Shown: piece after piece, positions 27,478 through 36,997 of the stretch
Layout of the letters: each line of letters starts with the position of its first letter
Numbering within the stretch: position 1 is the stretch's first letter
Made by a program: the position numbers and the translations under genes
Notes under the pieces: generated by a model
What the model saw: the letters and a program-made list of their open reading frames with translations, nothing else
Databases searched by the model: none
What the model was told of the DNA's origin: nothing
Assembly (NCBI GenBank): GCA_035502095.1
Contig: DATJUX010000022.1
Location: 1-64,000 of the forward strand
Direction: 5' to 3'
DNA length: 64,000 bases
From: JAKANT01 sp035502095
Lineage (GTDB): Bacteria; Pseudomonadota; Gammaproteobacteria; Burkholderiales; Burkholderiaceae_F

Positions 27478-27878
27478 TCAGCGCAGCGATACGCGCTCGC
27501 GCAGCACTTCGTTTCCGCCGGGCCCGCGCACGTCGAAGCTGAATTCCCACAACCCGGGCATGTGGAGCAGCAGCCCTTCCGCCTGGAACCGTCCGGCGCC
27601 GACGTGGTGACGGTCGGCCGGTAGTTCATTCCGTGCTTGTGTTCCGGCATCACCGCATCGACGCGCACCTGCGTCGGCGGTTCGTCGCGCGACTTCGAGC
27701 AGGCCGCCACCTCGACCTCGAAGAAGTCGCTGACGCGCAGCGTCGGCGGTTCGGGCCGCCAGGCGACGACGTAGTTTTCACCCTCGACACGGTGCACGCC
27801 CTCGCCGGTCAGCGCCGGTTCGCATGCGCCGGCCTGCAGCGCACCGAACAGCAACGCGGCCAGCGCAATCCGCGTCAA
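27478..27878 (-). pseudogene. FixH/YtkA-like exported protein gene with a -1 frameshift
   Basis: The reading frame starts at TTG 27878, overlapping the stop of the upstream amidohydrolase (TTGA), and encodes a signal peptide, a Cys at a possible lipobox (QAGAC) and a YtkA/FixH-like beta domain with PEHKHGMNY. Near 27598-27604 the frame shifts: the matching C-terminal half (RFQAEGLLLHMPGLWEFSFD, ending in VSLR) continues in the next frame to the stop at 27478. One missing G restores a 133-residue protein. Family members are small periplasmic copper- or haem-related accessory proteins. The break could be a sequencing error or true inactivation. Confidence 0.75.
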
Positions 27879-28693
27879 CGTTCGGCCTGCGGAATGTTGA
27901 ACAGGGTTTCGCCGTCGCGCCACGCGATGCGCTCGGCGATCGGCGCCGGCAGCTGCGCGAGCCACTGGCGGGAGTACTTCGCGTGCTCGACGATGTATGG
28001 CCAACGCTCCGGGGTAAACGTGTCCGTGCCGACGGTGAAGCGATCGGGGAACTCGGTGAAGAGAGCGCGCCAGTCGGCATCGAGCTGGCCGCCCGGCGCG
28101 TGATCGGTGCGGAACGCGAGGTCGCACCACAGGTTCGGATACTTGCGCAACATCTCGCGGATGCGCGCCGGCGCGTCGAAGCCGGAGTGCGCCCGCAGGA
28201 TGCGTGCGGCCGGCCACTGCCTGAACTCGCGCTCGATGGCATCGGCATCCGAGTGCGAATGCAGCACCAGCTCGTGCTGTTTCGCGAGTTCGATCATCCG
28301 CCGCGGCACCGGCAGGTCGGCGTCGGCGCCATACAGGTGATATTCGCCGATCGCGACGTAGCGATACTTCGCGAGCCGCTCCTCCAGATGCCGAATGACG
28401 GTTTCGTTGCGCACCCACGTGCTGATCTCTCCGCGGGCGCGATACGGGCGCAGCGACGACAGGATCAGGTCCGGCGCCTCGGCGATCAGCATCTGGTTGC
28501 CGGCGTCTTTGGAATTCGAGACGAGCGCACGCCTGATGCCGGCCTTGCGCAGCAGGTCGATCGCGATCTTCGGCGGCACGCTCTCCCACGCGTCCTGACT
28601 GTAGTGCACGTGCGCGTCGAAGATCGGCAGTTCCGCGGCGCCGACAGCGCCGACGCCGAGCAGCGCGAACGCGAGGCAGAAGAGGGTTCGCAT
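27875..28693 (-). CDS. Exported amidohydrolase-family TIM-barrel hydrolase
   Basis: A 272-residue protein with a signal peptide (about 1-20) and an amidohydrolase-2 type barrel: metal-binding FDAHVHY (His28, His30), a second histidine cluster LHSHSDAD, RAHSGFD, and a late acidic motif GTDTFTPERW. Enzymes of this fold hydrolyse or decarboxylate diverse substrates, so the reaction is not predictable. Export to the periplasm is unusual for the family but fits the signal peptide. The next gene, FixH-like and frameshifted, is translationally coupled through a TTGA overlap. Confidence 0.85.
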   Translation of the reverse strand: MRTLFCLAFALLGVGAVGAAELPIFDAHVHYSQDAWESVPPKIAIDLLRKAGIRRALVSNSKDAGNQMLIAEAPDLILSSLRPYRARGEISTWVRNETVIRHLEERLAKYRYVAIGEYHLYGADADLPVPRRMIELAKQHELVLHSHSDADAIEREFRQWPAARILRAHSGFDAPARIREMLRKYPNLWCDLAFRTDHAPGGQLDADWRALFTEFPDRFTVGTDTFTPERWPYIVEHAKYSRQWLAQLPAPIAERIAWRDGETLFNIPQAER

Positions 28694-28874
28694 CGAGTTC
28701 CTGCGGAAAGCGCTGGCTCGATCCTAGCCCGTGAGGCGCCCGATGTCGCGGTGGGCAGGGCCGTCCACGGATGCGCGGGACGCATGCACCGCATGCCAAA
28801 GGATCGTTTGTACCCGGGCCATGCGGGTCTGCAGAATGCACGGCACGCATGGCGCATCGACCGGAGGGAGGCGC

Positions 28875-29111
28875 ATGAACATCCAGCTCCAGCAAGGCCG
28901 GCTGCAGCTCGCACGCAGCCGGCACGTGCAGGTGATAGACGGGCGCGGAAGCGCGATGCATTGCCTGGCGGGCAGCGTGTGGGTGACCCAGGATGGCGAC
29001 CCGCGCGACATCGTGCTCGCGGCCGGCGAGAGCTTCACCCTCGATCGCGACGGCATCGCGATCGTCTATGCCACCGCCGACGCGGCGATCGCGTTCTGCT
29101 CCGGACATTGA
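28875..29111 (+). CDS. DUF2917 family small protein
   Basis: A 78-residue protein matching DUF2917, a cupin-like small family common in betaproteobacteria. The pattern is an N-terminal LQQGRLQLAR strand, a central LAGSVWVTQDGDPRDIVLAAGE beta-hairpin read at residues 34-55, and a hydrophobic C-terminus. No signal peptide or catalytic residues are evident. GGAGGGAG precedes the ATG at 28875. Function unknown. Confidence 0.8.
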   Translation: MNIQLQQGRLQLARSRHVQVIDGRGSAMHCLAGSVWVTQDGDPRDIVLAAGESFTLDRDGIAIVYATADAAIAFCSGH

Positions 29112-29452
29112 CGCGATCGGTCGGCATCCCGTCAGGGTTGCATCGATCGTCCGTAGGTCTGCGTAGTTCAGATGAATGGCTCGGCGCGGGCTCAATGTTT
29201 TCTTGCTGCAGAGTCAGCGTGATTCGGCGTGCTTATCAGGCTGCCGGGGAAGCGGTGCATGTGGTCCACTGAGCGCATCCGCTTCACACGCTGAGATCGC
29301 CTCCGCGGGTTTCGGATAAGAAGGTTTCTGGCTGTTGCGCGTTTCGGTTCCTGCCGAAAGGTCACGGTTGCGAAATCCAGCGTGAAAGGCACGTTCGTTG
29401 CATTGCACCTAGCCAAGGAGCGGGACTGGGCAATGCAGCTGGAGGTGTCTTC
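29112..29452. other. Intergenic region without recognised gene
   Basis: About 340 bases between the DUF2917 and M48 peptidase genes. Base composition is less G/C-rich than the neighbouring genes and no open frame shows coding bias. It presumably holds the promoter of the peptidase gene. I see no repeat or stable hairpin with a T-tract. Confidence 0.5.
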
Positions 29453-30112
29453 ATGCGAAGGTGGCTTCTTCTCCTGACCGGTCTGGCGGTCATCGCACCC
29501 GCCTGGTGCCAGGACATCGTCGAGGTGCTCGAGCGTTCGCAATCGGTGCGCCTGGCCTCGATGTCATACGCCGAGGACCAAAGTCCGCAAGCGGTCGTCG
29601 TGCACCGGAGCTTCGATCAACTCGCGCAGCGTTTCGGCTCGCACAAGGAAATGGAAGTGCGCGTCGTGACCGGGTCGGTCATCGCGGAGTGCCTGCTCGG
29701 CCGCACCATCGTCGCCAACGAATTGCTGGCCGAGGCCCCGGAAGCGGTACGCCTGTTCCTGCTCGCCCACGAGATCGGCCACGTCGTGCTCGGTCACTGG
29801 CAGCAGGTCGAGCAGCTCTACGTGAAGTACATCCCGGGCGAGGTGATCGAGCATCGCACCGATGCGGTCGCCGCCCTGCTCGGCCGCGAGGCTTCGCAAC
29901 TGTCGTATGCGCACGAACTGGCCGCCGACGAGTTCGCCCTGCACACGCTGCGTTCGCTCGGCTACGACGTCGAGGACGTGATCGGCGCGTTCTCCCGGTT
30001 CGGCATGCAGATGGATACGGCGACGCATCCGGGAACGAGCAAACGGATCGCACACCTGCGGTCGATCGAGAGGGACGCCGTCACTGCGGACGCCGAACAC
30101 CCGGGCGGCTAG
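29453..30112 (+). CDS. Exported M48-like zinc metallopeptidase
   Basis: A 219-residue protein with a signal peptide (about 1-20, ending PAWCQ) and a single gluzincin catalytic domain. HEIGH at 106-110 supplies two zinc histidines and the catalytic Glu; HELAADEFAL near 154-163 provides the third ligand in the ExxAD arrangement of M48 peptidases. No transmembrane helices follow, so it should be a soluble periplasmic (or, through its Cys, lipid-anchored) protease, perhaps in envelope quality control. Its 3' end overlaps the convergent uvrA by 4 nt. Confidence 0.85.
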   Translation: MRRWLLLLTGLAVIAPAWCQDIVEVLERSQSVRLASMSYAEDQSPQAVVVHRSFDQLAQRFGSHKEMEVRVVTGSVIAECLLGRTIVANELLAEAPEAVRLFLLAHEIGHVVLGHWQQVEQLYVKYIPGEVIEHRTDAVAALLGREASQLSYAHELAADEFALHTLRSLGYDVEDVIGAFSRFGMQMDTATHPGTSKRIAHLRSIERDAVTADAEHPGG

Positions 30113-33100
30113 CGCTTCAAGAATCGGCGCAGCGCCTCCGCGGTGTGCGTCGCCCGCCGGGCGAGGTCTTGCGGCGCGCACTGCGCCACCACCTTGCCCC
30201 CTCCCGATCCGCCTTCCGGTCCGAGGTCGATGACCCAATCGGCCTCGGCGATGACATCGAGGTTGTGCTCGATCACCACCACCGTGTTGCCGGCGTCGAC
30301 CAGGCGATGGAGCACGCGGATCAGCTTCTCCACGTCGTGCATCGACAGGCCGACGGTCGGCTCGTCGAGTACGTAGAGCGTGTGCGGTGCGCGGTACGCC
30401 CGGCCGGTGCGGATCAGCCCCTCGTCGAGGCGCACCTTCGCCAGCTCGGCGACGAGCTTGATCCGCTGCGCCTCGCCGCCTGACAGCGTGGGCGAGGGCT
30501 GACCGAGCGTAAGGTATCCGAGGCCCACGTCGCGCAGCAGCTGCAGCGGCCGCGCGATCGACGGCGACGCGCCGAAGAACTCCACCGCGTCGTCGATTTC
30601 CATCGCCAGCACGTCGCCGGCGCTCTTGCCGCGCAGCTGGATGCCGAGCGTCTCGCGATTGAAGCGGCGTCCGCCGCAGACGTCGCACCGCACCTTCACG
30701 TCGGGCAGGAAGTTCATCTCGATGGTGCGCAGGCCCTGGCCTTCGCACGCTTCGCAGCGGCCGCCGCTGGTATTGAACGAGAAACGGGACGCGGTGTAGC
30801 CGCGCACGTGCGACTCGGCTGTGTCGGCGAACAGGCGGCGAATGGCATCCCAGAACCCGACGTACGTCGCCGGACAGGAGCGCGGCGTCTTGCCGATCGG
30901 CGCCTGGTCCACTTCTAGCACGCGATCGATGTGCTCGCAGCCCTCGATCGCGGCGCAGCCGATCCACTGGCCGTCGAACTTGCGCTTCGAAGCGTCGCCC
31001 GCCGCGCGTTGCAGATTCGCGAGCAGCACGTCGCGCGCGAGCGTCGACTTGCCGCTGCCCGAAACGCCGGTCACGACCGAGAGACGGCCGACCGGGACAT
31101 CGGCGTCCACGTTCCGCAGGTTGTGCATCCGCGCGCCGCGCACCTTGACGCGCGGGACGTCCTTCTTCACCGCACGCATCGGGGCTGCCGGATGCTCGAG
31201 CGGCGTGCGCAGGTAGAGGCCGGTAATGGATTCCTCGGCGGCCATCACCTCGTCAAGCGTGCCCTGCGCGACGACGCGTCCACCGCGCGTGCCGGCACCC
31301 GGGCCGATGTCGATGATGTGCTGCGCGCGGCGGATCGTGTCCTCGTCGTGCTCGACCACGACCAGCGTGTTGCCGCGCCGCTCCAGCTTGGCGAGCGCTT
31401 CGAGCAGGATCCGGTTGTCGCGCGGGTGCAGGCCGATGGTCGGCTCGTCGAGCACGTAGCAGACGCCCTGCAGGTTCGAGCCGAGCTGCGCTGCCAGCCG
31501 GATGCGCTGCGCTTCACCGCCCGAGAGGGTCGGCGCGGCACGGTCGAGAGCGAGGTAACCGAGCCCCACCTCTTGGAGGAAATCCAGGCGCGAGCGGATC
31601 TCGGTCAGCACGTCGCGCGCCACCTGCGCGTCGCGGCCCTCCAGCCGCAGTTGTCCGAACAATCCCTTGGCGTCGTCAACCGAGCCGGCGGCGAGCTGTG
31701 CGATCGAGCGGTCCTGCCAGCGCACCGCCAGCGCGGTGCGATTGAGGCGCTGTCCATGGCAGGCGTCGCAGGCGAGGGTTTCGCCTTCGTACCATGCGTT
31801 CCACCACACCTCCTCGCCCGTCTGCTCGGCGTCGAAGCCGGCCAGCTTCAGCCCGGTGCCGAAGCATTCGGGACACCAGCCATGCTTGCTGTTGTACGAG
31901 AAGAGGCGCGGGTCGGGCTCGGGGAACGACTTGCCGCACGAAGGGCAGGCGCGCTTGGTGGAGAACACGCGCAGGTCGAGATCGACCTCGACGCCCGGGT
32001 CGGCGCCGTTCGCCGCGGCACGCGGCGGCGCCGCGAGCGCAGCCTGCAATCTTCCGAGCGGCCAGGCGATGTTGACGAGGCCATGGCCATGCTCGAGCGC
32101 GGTCTCCAGCAGGGCGCGCAGCGGCCCTTCGTTGGCGGGCGACACCACGAGGTCGCCGACCGGCAAATCGATCGTGTGCTCCTTGAAGCGGTCGAGACGG
32201 GGCCACTTCGCGGTGGGCACGAAGCGCCCGTCCACGCGCAGGTGGCCGAAGCCTTTGTTGGCGGCCCACTTGGCGAGATCGGTGTAGTAGCCCTTGCGAT
32301 TGACGATGAGCGGCGCGAGCACGCCGATGTGCTGGCCCCTCAGATCGCGCTGGATCGCGGCGGCGATGGCCTCGAAGCTCTGCGGTGACACCGGCACGTT
32401 GCAGTCCGGGCAGTACTGCACGCCAAGCTTGACGTACAGCAGGCGCAGGAAGTGGTAGACCTCGGTCATCGTCGCGACCGTCGACTTGCGGCCGCCACGG
32501 GAGGTGCGCTGCTCGATCGCCACGGTGGGCGGAATGCCGTAGATCGCGTCGACGTCCGGCTTGGCCGCCGGCTGCACGATCGAGCGCGCGTAGGCATTCA
32601 GCGATTCGAGATATCGCCGCTGCCCCTCGTTGAAGAGGATGTCGAACGCGAGCGTCGACTTGCCGCTGCCGGAAACCCCGGTGATCACCGTGAACGTATC
32701 GCGCGGAATCGCAACGTCGATCCCCTTCAGGTTGTGTTCGCGTGCGTGCTTGATCTGGATGGCGTTCGCGAGGTAGCGGCCCGGCGCCGGTTCAGTGGCC
32801 GAGACGCCCCCACCCCGACCCTCCACCGGGTCGCAGGGGCGGGAGCCTGTTCCCTCCCCCGCCTGCGGGGGAAGGTCAGGGCGAGGGCTCGCAGACTCTG
32901 AGTCTTTTCTTATCCGGAGGTCATACTCTCTGAGCGCCTGCCCCGTATGCGACGCGGCGTGTGCCATCAGCTCGCGCGGCGTGCCGGCGGCGACCAGCTC
33001 ACCGCCGGCGTCGCCGCCTTCCGGCCCGAGATCGATGATCCAGTCCGCGGAGCGGATGACGTCGAGGTTGTGCTCGATCACGATCAGCGAGTGGCCGGCC

Positions 33101-35916
33101 GCGAGCAGCTTGCGCAGCGCACGCATCAGCCGCGCGACATCGTCGAAGTGCAGGCCCGTGGTGGGTTCGTCGAACAGCAGGAGCGAACCTTTGCGGGCGA
33201 GCTTTCCCCCTCCAAAACCCTCCCCCGCGCGCGGGGGAGGGAGCGGCCCCTCCCTGGCTGCCGTGGCCAGGAACCCGGCGATCTTCAGGCGCTGCGCTTC
33301 GCCACCCGACAGCGTCGGCACCGGCTGGCCGAGCTTGACGTAATCGAGTCCGACGTCGGCGAGCGGGGCGAGCGCACGCACCACCTCGCGATCGTCGCCG
33401 AAGAACTGCAGCGCCTCATTGACGGTGAGGTCGAGCACTTCGGCCACCGAGAGCGAACGCCCGCCGCGTTCCAGCTGCACTTCCAGCACCTCCGGGCGGA
33501 AGCGCTTGCCGTCGCAGTCCGGGCAGCGCAGGTACACGTCGGAGAGGAACTGCATCTCCACGTGCTCGAATCCGTTGCCGCCACACGTGGGGCAACGCCC
33601 GTCGCCGGCGTTGAAGCTGAACATGCCGGGCGTGTAGTTGCGCTCCTGCGCCAGGCGTACGCGCGCGAACAGCTGGCGGATCCCGTCCCAGGCGCCGACG
33701 TAACTCGCGGGGTTGCTGCGCGTGGTCTTGCCGATCGGCGACTGGTCGACGAGGGCGACATCGGCGAGCCAGTCGTGTCCGAGCAGGCGATCGAACGCGC
33801 CCGGCGTCTCGGTGCTCTTGCCGAGTGCCTTGCAGGTGGCGGGATAGAGCACGTCCTGGATCAGGGTCGATTTGCCGGAGCCGGAAACGCCCGTGACCAA
33901 GACCAGGTGATTGAGCGGAAACTCGATCGAGAGGTTCTTCAGGTTGTGCTCGCGCGCGCCTTCGAGCAGCAGCTTGGGCGCATTCGGCCGCACGTTGCGC
34001 GTGGCATAACCGTCCGGCGTGAAGGTCGGGATCTCGACCTGCCTGCGTCCCGCAAGGTATTCCGCGGTCAGCGTCGATGCACGCCGGATCTGCGGCGCGG
34101 GACCGTTGAAGACGATGCGGCCGCCGCGCTCGCCGGGGCCGGGCCCGATGTCGATCAGGCGATCGGCCGCGAGCATCACCTGCGGATCGTGCTCGACCAC
34201 GACCAGCGAGTTGCCCGCGGTGCGCAGCCGGTGCATCACCTCGATGACGCGGAACATGTCGCGTGGATGCAGCCCGATCGACGGTTCGTCGAGCACGAAC
34301 AGCGTGTTGACGAGCGACGTGCCGAGCGCGGTGGTGAGGTTGATCCGCTGCACCTCGCCGCCAGACAGCGTGCGGCTCTGGCGGTCGAGCGTGAGATATC
34401 CGAGGCCGACGTCGTTGAGGAAACGCAGCCGCGCGCGCACCTCTTCCAGCAGCAGCTGCGTCGCCTCGTCGAGCACGCCGGTGAACTGCAGCCGGTCGAA
34501 GAAAGCGCGTACACGATCGAGCGGCAGCAGCATCAGGTCGTGGATCGACAACCCGGGCAGCGCGTCGAGCTGCGCGTCGCTCCACGCCGCGTGCACGGGC
34601 TTGAAGCGCCGATAGCGCGCGGCCCCGTTCGCACCCAGCGACGCGGCGGCATCTTCGTGCCGGCCCGCGCGCCACAGCAGTGCATCGGGCTTCAACCGGC
34701 TGCCGTTGCACGTCGTGCACGGCGTGTAGGCGCGGTACTTCGACAGCAGCACGCGGATGTGCATCTTGTACGCCTTGCTCTCGAGCCACGTGAAGAAGCG
34801 GCGCACGCCGTACCACTGCGTCTGCCACTTCCCGGTCCAGGCGTCCTGTCCCTCGAGCACCCAGCGCCGGTGCACGGGCTCGAGCAGCTTGAACGGCACG
34901 TCGAGCGGAATGCCGAAGCGCGGCGCGTACTTCTCGAGATCGCGCTGGCATTCGAGGAAGCTCTTCGTCTGCCACGGCTTCAGCGCGCCTTCGCGCAGCG
35001 TCTTGTTCTCGTCCGGGATGATCAGCCCGAAGTCGATCCCGATCACCCGCCCGAACCCGCGGCAGGTGTCGCAGGCACCGAGCGGCGAGTTGAACGAGAA
35101 CGTGCTCGGGTTCGGCTCCGCGTAGTGGATGTCGCAGTCCGCGCAGTGCAGGTCGTCGCTGAACCGGAAAAAAACGGGGTCAGATACCATTTTCGGCGCG
35201 TCGGTCGCCGCTTCGGGAACGACATGCACGTCGACACGCCCGCCACCGAAGCGCAACGCCGATTCGAGCGCCTCCATCACGCGTTGCCGCTCGGCGCTGC
35301 CCAGGCGCAGTCGGTCCTGGATCACGTCGAGGATCTTTTCTTCGCCGGCGATGCGCTCGCCGAAGACGCGCGTGTAACCCTGCGCCTCGAGGTGCGCGCG
35401 CACCTCGGCCTCCTTGAAGTTCTTCGGCACCTTGACGGGGAAGGTGAAGACGAGACGGGGGTCGCCGAGCCCGGCACAACGCTGTGCGAGCGTGTCGTGG
35501 ATGCTGCCGGCCGAGTCACGTCGCACCGGCTTGCCGCAGCCACGACAGAACAACGTGGCGGCGCGTGCGTACAGGAGCTTCAGGTGATCGTTCAGCTCCG
35601 TCATCGTGCCGACGGTGCTGCGCGAGGTGCGCACAGGGTTGGTCTGGTCGATGGCGATCGCGGGCGGCACGCCCTCGATGCGATCGACCTGCGGCCGATC
35701 CATCCTGTCGAGGAACTGACGCGCGTAGGGCGAGAACGTTTCGACGTACCGCCGCTGCCCCTCCGCGTACAGGGTGTCGAACACCAGCGAACTCTTGCCC
35801 GAGCCCGACACGCCGGTCACGACGATCAGCTCGCCGGTCGGCAGGTCGAGGTCGAGGTTCTTCAGGTTGTTCTGGCGCGCGCCGCGGATGCGGATCGCCT
35901 GGCGCTGGTCCGGCAT
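30109..35916 (-). CDS. uvrA: Double-length excinuclease subunit UvrA (tandem UvrA)
   Basis: A 1935-residue protein made of two complete UvrA units in tandem, about twice the usual 940 residues. UvrA is the damage-sensing ATPase of nucleotide excision repair. Four Walker A loops (GVSGSGKS) start near residues 35, 676, 1080 and 1617, each with a partner LSGGE signature and Walker B, and several CxxC zinc modules (for example CRGCGKP, CPTCGG, CPDC, CEACEG) are present. Two low-complexity insertions, near residues 888-905 and 1009-1037, coincide with palindromic repeats in the DNA; the second forms the linker between the two UvrA halves. The ATG at 35916 is chosen because it gives the conserved N-terminus IRIRGARQNNLKNLD. 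A separate standard uvrA is expected elsewhere in such genomes. Confidence 0.95.
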   Translation of the reverse strand: MPDQRQAIRIRGARQNNLKNLDLDLPTGELIVVTGVSGSGKSSLVFDTLYAEGQRRYVETFSPYARQFLDRMDRPQVDRIEGVPPAIAIDQTNPVRTSRSTVGTMTELNDHLKLLYARAATLFCRGCGKPVRRDSAGSIHDTLAQRCAGLGDPRLVFTFPVKVPKNFKEAEVRAHLEAQGYTRVFGERIAGEEKILDVIQDRLRLGSAERQRVMEALESALRFGGGRVDVHVVPEAATDAPKMVSDPVFFRFSDDLHCADCDIHYAEPNPSTFSFNSPLGACDTCRGFGRVIGIDFGLIIPDENKTLREGALKPWQTKSFLECQRDLEKYAPRFGIPLDVPFKLLEPVHRRWVLEGQDAWTGKWQTQWYGVRRFFTWLESKAYKMHIRVLLSKYRAYTPCTTCNGSRLKPDALLWRAGRHEDAAASLGANGAARYRRFKPVHAAWSDAQLDALPGLSIHDLMLLPLDRVRAFFDRLQFTGVLDEATQLLLEEVRARLRFLNDVGLGYLTLDRQSRTLSGGEVQRINLTTALGTSLVNTLFVLDEPSIGLHPRDMFRVIEVMHRLRTAGNSLVVVEHDPQVMLAADRLIDIGPGPGERGGRIVFNGPAPQIRRASTLTAEYLAGRRQVEIPTFTPDGYATRNVRPNAPKLLLEGAREHNLKNLSIEFPLNHLVLVTGVSGSGKSTLIQDVLYPATCKALGKSTETPGAFDRLLGHDWLADVALVDQSPIGKTTRSNPASYVGAWDGIRQLFARVRLAQERNYTPGMFSFNAGDGRCPTCGGNGFEHVEMQFLSDVYLRCPDCDGKRFRPEVLEVQLERGGRSLSVAEVLDLTVNEALQFFGDDREVVRALAPLADVGLDYVKLGQPVPTLSGGEAQRLKIAGFLATAAREGPLPPPRAGEGFGGGKLARKGSLLLFDEPTTGLHFDDVARLMRALRKLLAAGHSLIVIEHNLDVIRSADWIIDLGPEGGDAGGELVAAGTPRELMAHAASHTGQALREYDLRIRKDSESASPRPDLPPQAGEGTGSRPCDPVEGRGGGVSATEPAPGRYLANAIQIKHAREHNLKGIDVAIPRDTFTVITGVSGSGKSTLAFDILFNEGQRRYLESLNAYARSIVQPAAKPDVDAIYGIPPTVAIEQRTSRGGRKSTVATMTEVYHFLRLLYVKLGVQYCPDCNVPVSPQSFEAIAAAIQRDLRGQHIGVLAPLIVNRKGYYTDLAKWAANKGFGHLRVDGRFVPTAKWPRLDRFKEHTIDLPVGDLVVSPANEGPLRALLETALEHGHGLVNIAWPLGRLQAALAAPPRAAANGADPGVEVDLDLRVFSTKRACPSCGKSFPEPDPRLFSYNSKHGWCPECFGTGLKLAGFDAEQTGEEVWWNAWYEGETLACDACHGQRLNRTALAVRWQDRSIAQLAAGSVDDAKGLFGQLRLEGRDAQVARDVLTEIRSRLDFLQEVGLGYLALDRAAPTLSGGEAQRIRLAAQLGSNLQGVCYVLDEPTIGLHPRDNRILLEALAKLERRGNTLVVVEHDEDTIRRAQHIIDIGPGAGTRGGRVVAQGTLDEVMAAEESITGLYLRTPLEHPAAPMRAVKKDVPRVKVRGARMHNLRNVDADVPVGRLSVVTGVSGSGKSTLARDVLLANLQRAAGDASKRKFDGQWIGCAAIEGCEHIDRVLEVDQAPIGKTPRSCPATYVGFWDAIRRLFADTAESHVRGYTASRFSFNTSGGRCEACEGQGLRTIEMNFLPDVKVRCDVCGGRRFNRETLGIQLRGKSAGDVLAMEIDDAVEFFGASPSIARPLQLLRDVGLGYLTLGQPSPTLSGGEAQRIKLVAELAKVRLDEGLIRTGRAYRAPHTLYVLDEPTVGLSMHDVEKLIRVLHRLVDAGNTVVVIEHNLDVIAEADWVIDLGPEGGSGGGKVVAQCAPQDLARRATHTAEALRRFLKR
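32808..32890. repeat. REP-like palindromic repeat inserted in frame in uvrA (linker copy)
   Basis: A G/C-rich imperfect palindrome with CCCTCCCCCGCCTGCGGGGG at its core, flanked by CCGACCCTCC and GGTCAGGGCGAGGGCT. On the uvrA strand it is translated as SPRPDLPPQAGEGTGS and following residues, the typical peptide of read-through intergenic repeats. It lies at the junction between the two UvrA units. Confidence 0.75.
33204..33254. repeat. REP-like palindromic repeat inserted in frame in uvrA (C-terminal ATPase copy)
   Basis: Positions 33218-33241 form a perfect 24-bp palindrome (CCCTCCCCCGCG followed by its reverse complement) inside a slightly longer repeat. On the uvrA strand it encodes GPLPPPRAGEGFGGGK, a stretch absent from ordinary UvrA proteins, between the LSGGE signature region and Walker B of the first unit. 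The frame is kept open. Confidence 0.8.
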
Positions 35917-36071
35917 GGCCTGCTTACGGAGACTCGATAGAAGGGGGCGCCGATAGGAAATACAGGCGCGAACCCTACAGTTTAGGCAAAAACACGCCGC
36001 GAGTTTTACGAGGGAGTCAGTGCAAAGGCGCGCGCAGGGCTTTGGGGCAAGACCGATCAGGTGGCGCGGTG

Positions 36072-36470
36072 TCAGTTCGGCGACCGTCGGCGCGGAGGCA
36101 GCTGCGCCGGCTGCCACGCCCACAATGCGCGCACCCCGACCTGATGCCGCAGCACCGCCTCGAGCGCGCCCTGAAGCATGACGACGCGATCGCGATCGCC
36201 CCTCCCGTCACGCACGACGATCGCCTTGCGATCGAAGTCGACATCCTTGATGTGCCCGCCGAACCGGACGAACCAGCGCACCCCATGGACATAGGCCTGC
36301 CCGGTTCGTAAGCTGTAATGGCAATAGCGCAGACGGTCACGGAGCCGGTCGGGCAGGCGGGTCGAGCGGAGCGGCGTTTGGGCGGAGACTTGGTTGGGAC
36401 GGCCGGGCTTCACGACGCCTAACATGTCATGCATCCGGCCGCCGCTCGAAGGCGCCACCGTGCCCAACAT
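36072..36470 (-). pseudogene. Integron integrase (intI) remnant with large internal deletion
   Basis: A 132-codon frame whose parts match a tyrosine recombinase of the integron-integrase type. Residues about 36-72 correspond to the N-terminal SAM-like DNA-binding domain (RLRYCHYSLRTGQAYVHGVR, then WFVRFGG). Residue 73 onwards jumps straight to a mid-catalytic segment (IKDVDFDRKAIVVRDGRGDR, then DRVVML and VGVRAL). Roughly 100-130 residues between them, including the first catalytic Arg, are missing, and the C-terminal HxxR and Tyr are also absent. It cannot be active. It lies on the minus strand facing away from a long plus-strand gene series, as intI does relative to a cassette array. Confidence 0.75.
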
Positions 36471-36538
36471 CGGAACGGTCCCGGACGCCCGAACGCAATC
36501 GACCGCCCATCCTCCGCACTGTCGACCCGAGGCCGCTC

Positions 36539-36997
36539 ATGGCACGAATCCTTCTCGACTATGCACTTTCGATCGTGTTTGCAATGCCGGTTGCGTTGTT
36601 CGCGCAGACCGCGGCGAAAGCAGAGGCGCCAACCACATCAAACCCGCCGGCAGGGGTGGGGTTCAAGAGCGTCGCTGACGCGCTCGCGGCTCTCAAGACG
36701 CGGCCAGGAGCAAAGATCTCGGTGACGCAACCGGACGCATGGACGATCATCACCGAGCAGGGTGGAGCGGTCGTCTGGTCGTTCACACCTGCCACGCATC
36801 CGGCTCATCCGGCTGTCGTTCGGCGGGCGATAGTCGTCGGCGAAGACGGGTTGGCGCGGATCGAAATGGCAGGTCTGTGCCAGGCGGAAAAAGCGCCCTG
36901 CGACAGACTGATGAAGGATTTCCGGGATCTCACCGAGCGGTCGACGCGGGCGATGAGAGAGCGCATAAACAGCGCGGACGAGACCAAGCAACAGTGA
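36539..36997 (+). CDS. Exported hypothetical protein next to the integrase remnant
   Basis: A 152-residue protein with an N-terminal hydrophobic signal-like segment (about 1-23, ending ALFAQ) and a small alpha/beta domain containing PDAWTIITEQGGAVVWSFTP. No known motif is recognised; paired Cys in LCQAEKAPC could form a disulfide. It is the first plus-strand gene after the intI remnant, the position of a first cassette. Third-position G/C bias is weaker near its start than in neighbouring genes. Confidence 0.65.
   Translation: MARILLDYALSIVFAMPVALFAQTAAKAEAPTTSNPPAGVGFKSVADALAALKTRPGAKISVTQPDAWTIITEQGGAVVWSFTPATHPAHPAVVRRAIVVGEDGLARIEMAGLCQAEKAPCDRLMKDFRDLTERSTRAMRERINSADETKQQ

Noticed and set aside
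32947..35940. A roughly 1000-codon open frame antisense to uvrA, and similar long antisense frames over most large genes
   Set aside because: High G/C third positions leave stop-free antisense frames; none shows recognisable protein motifs, and each lies opposite a clear conserved gene.
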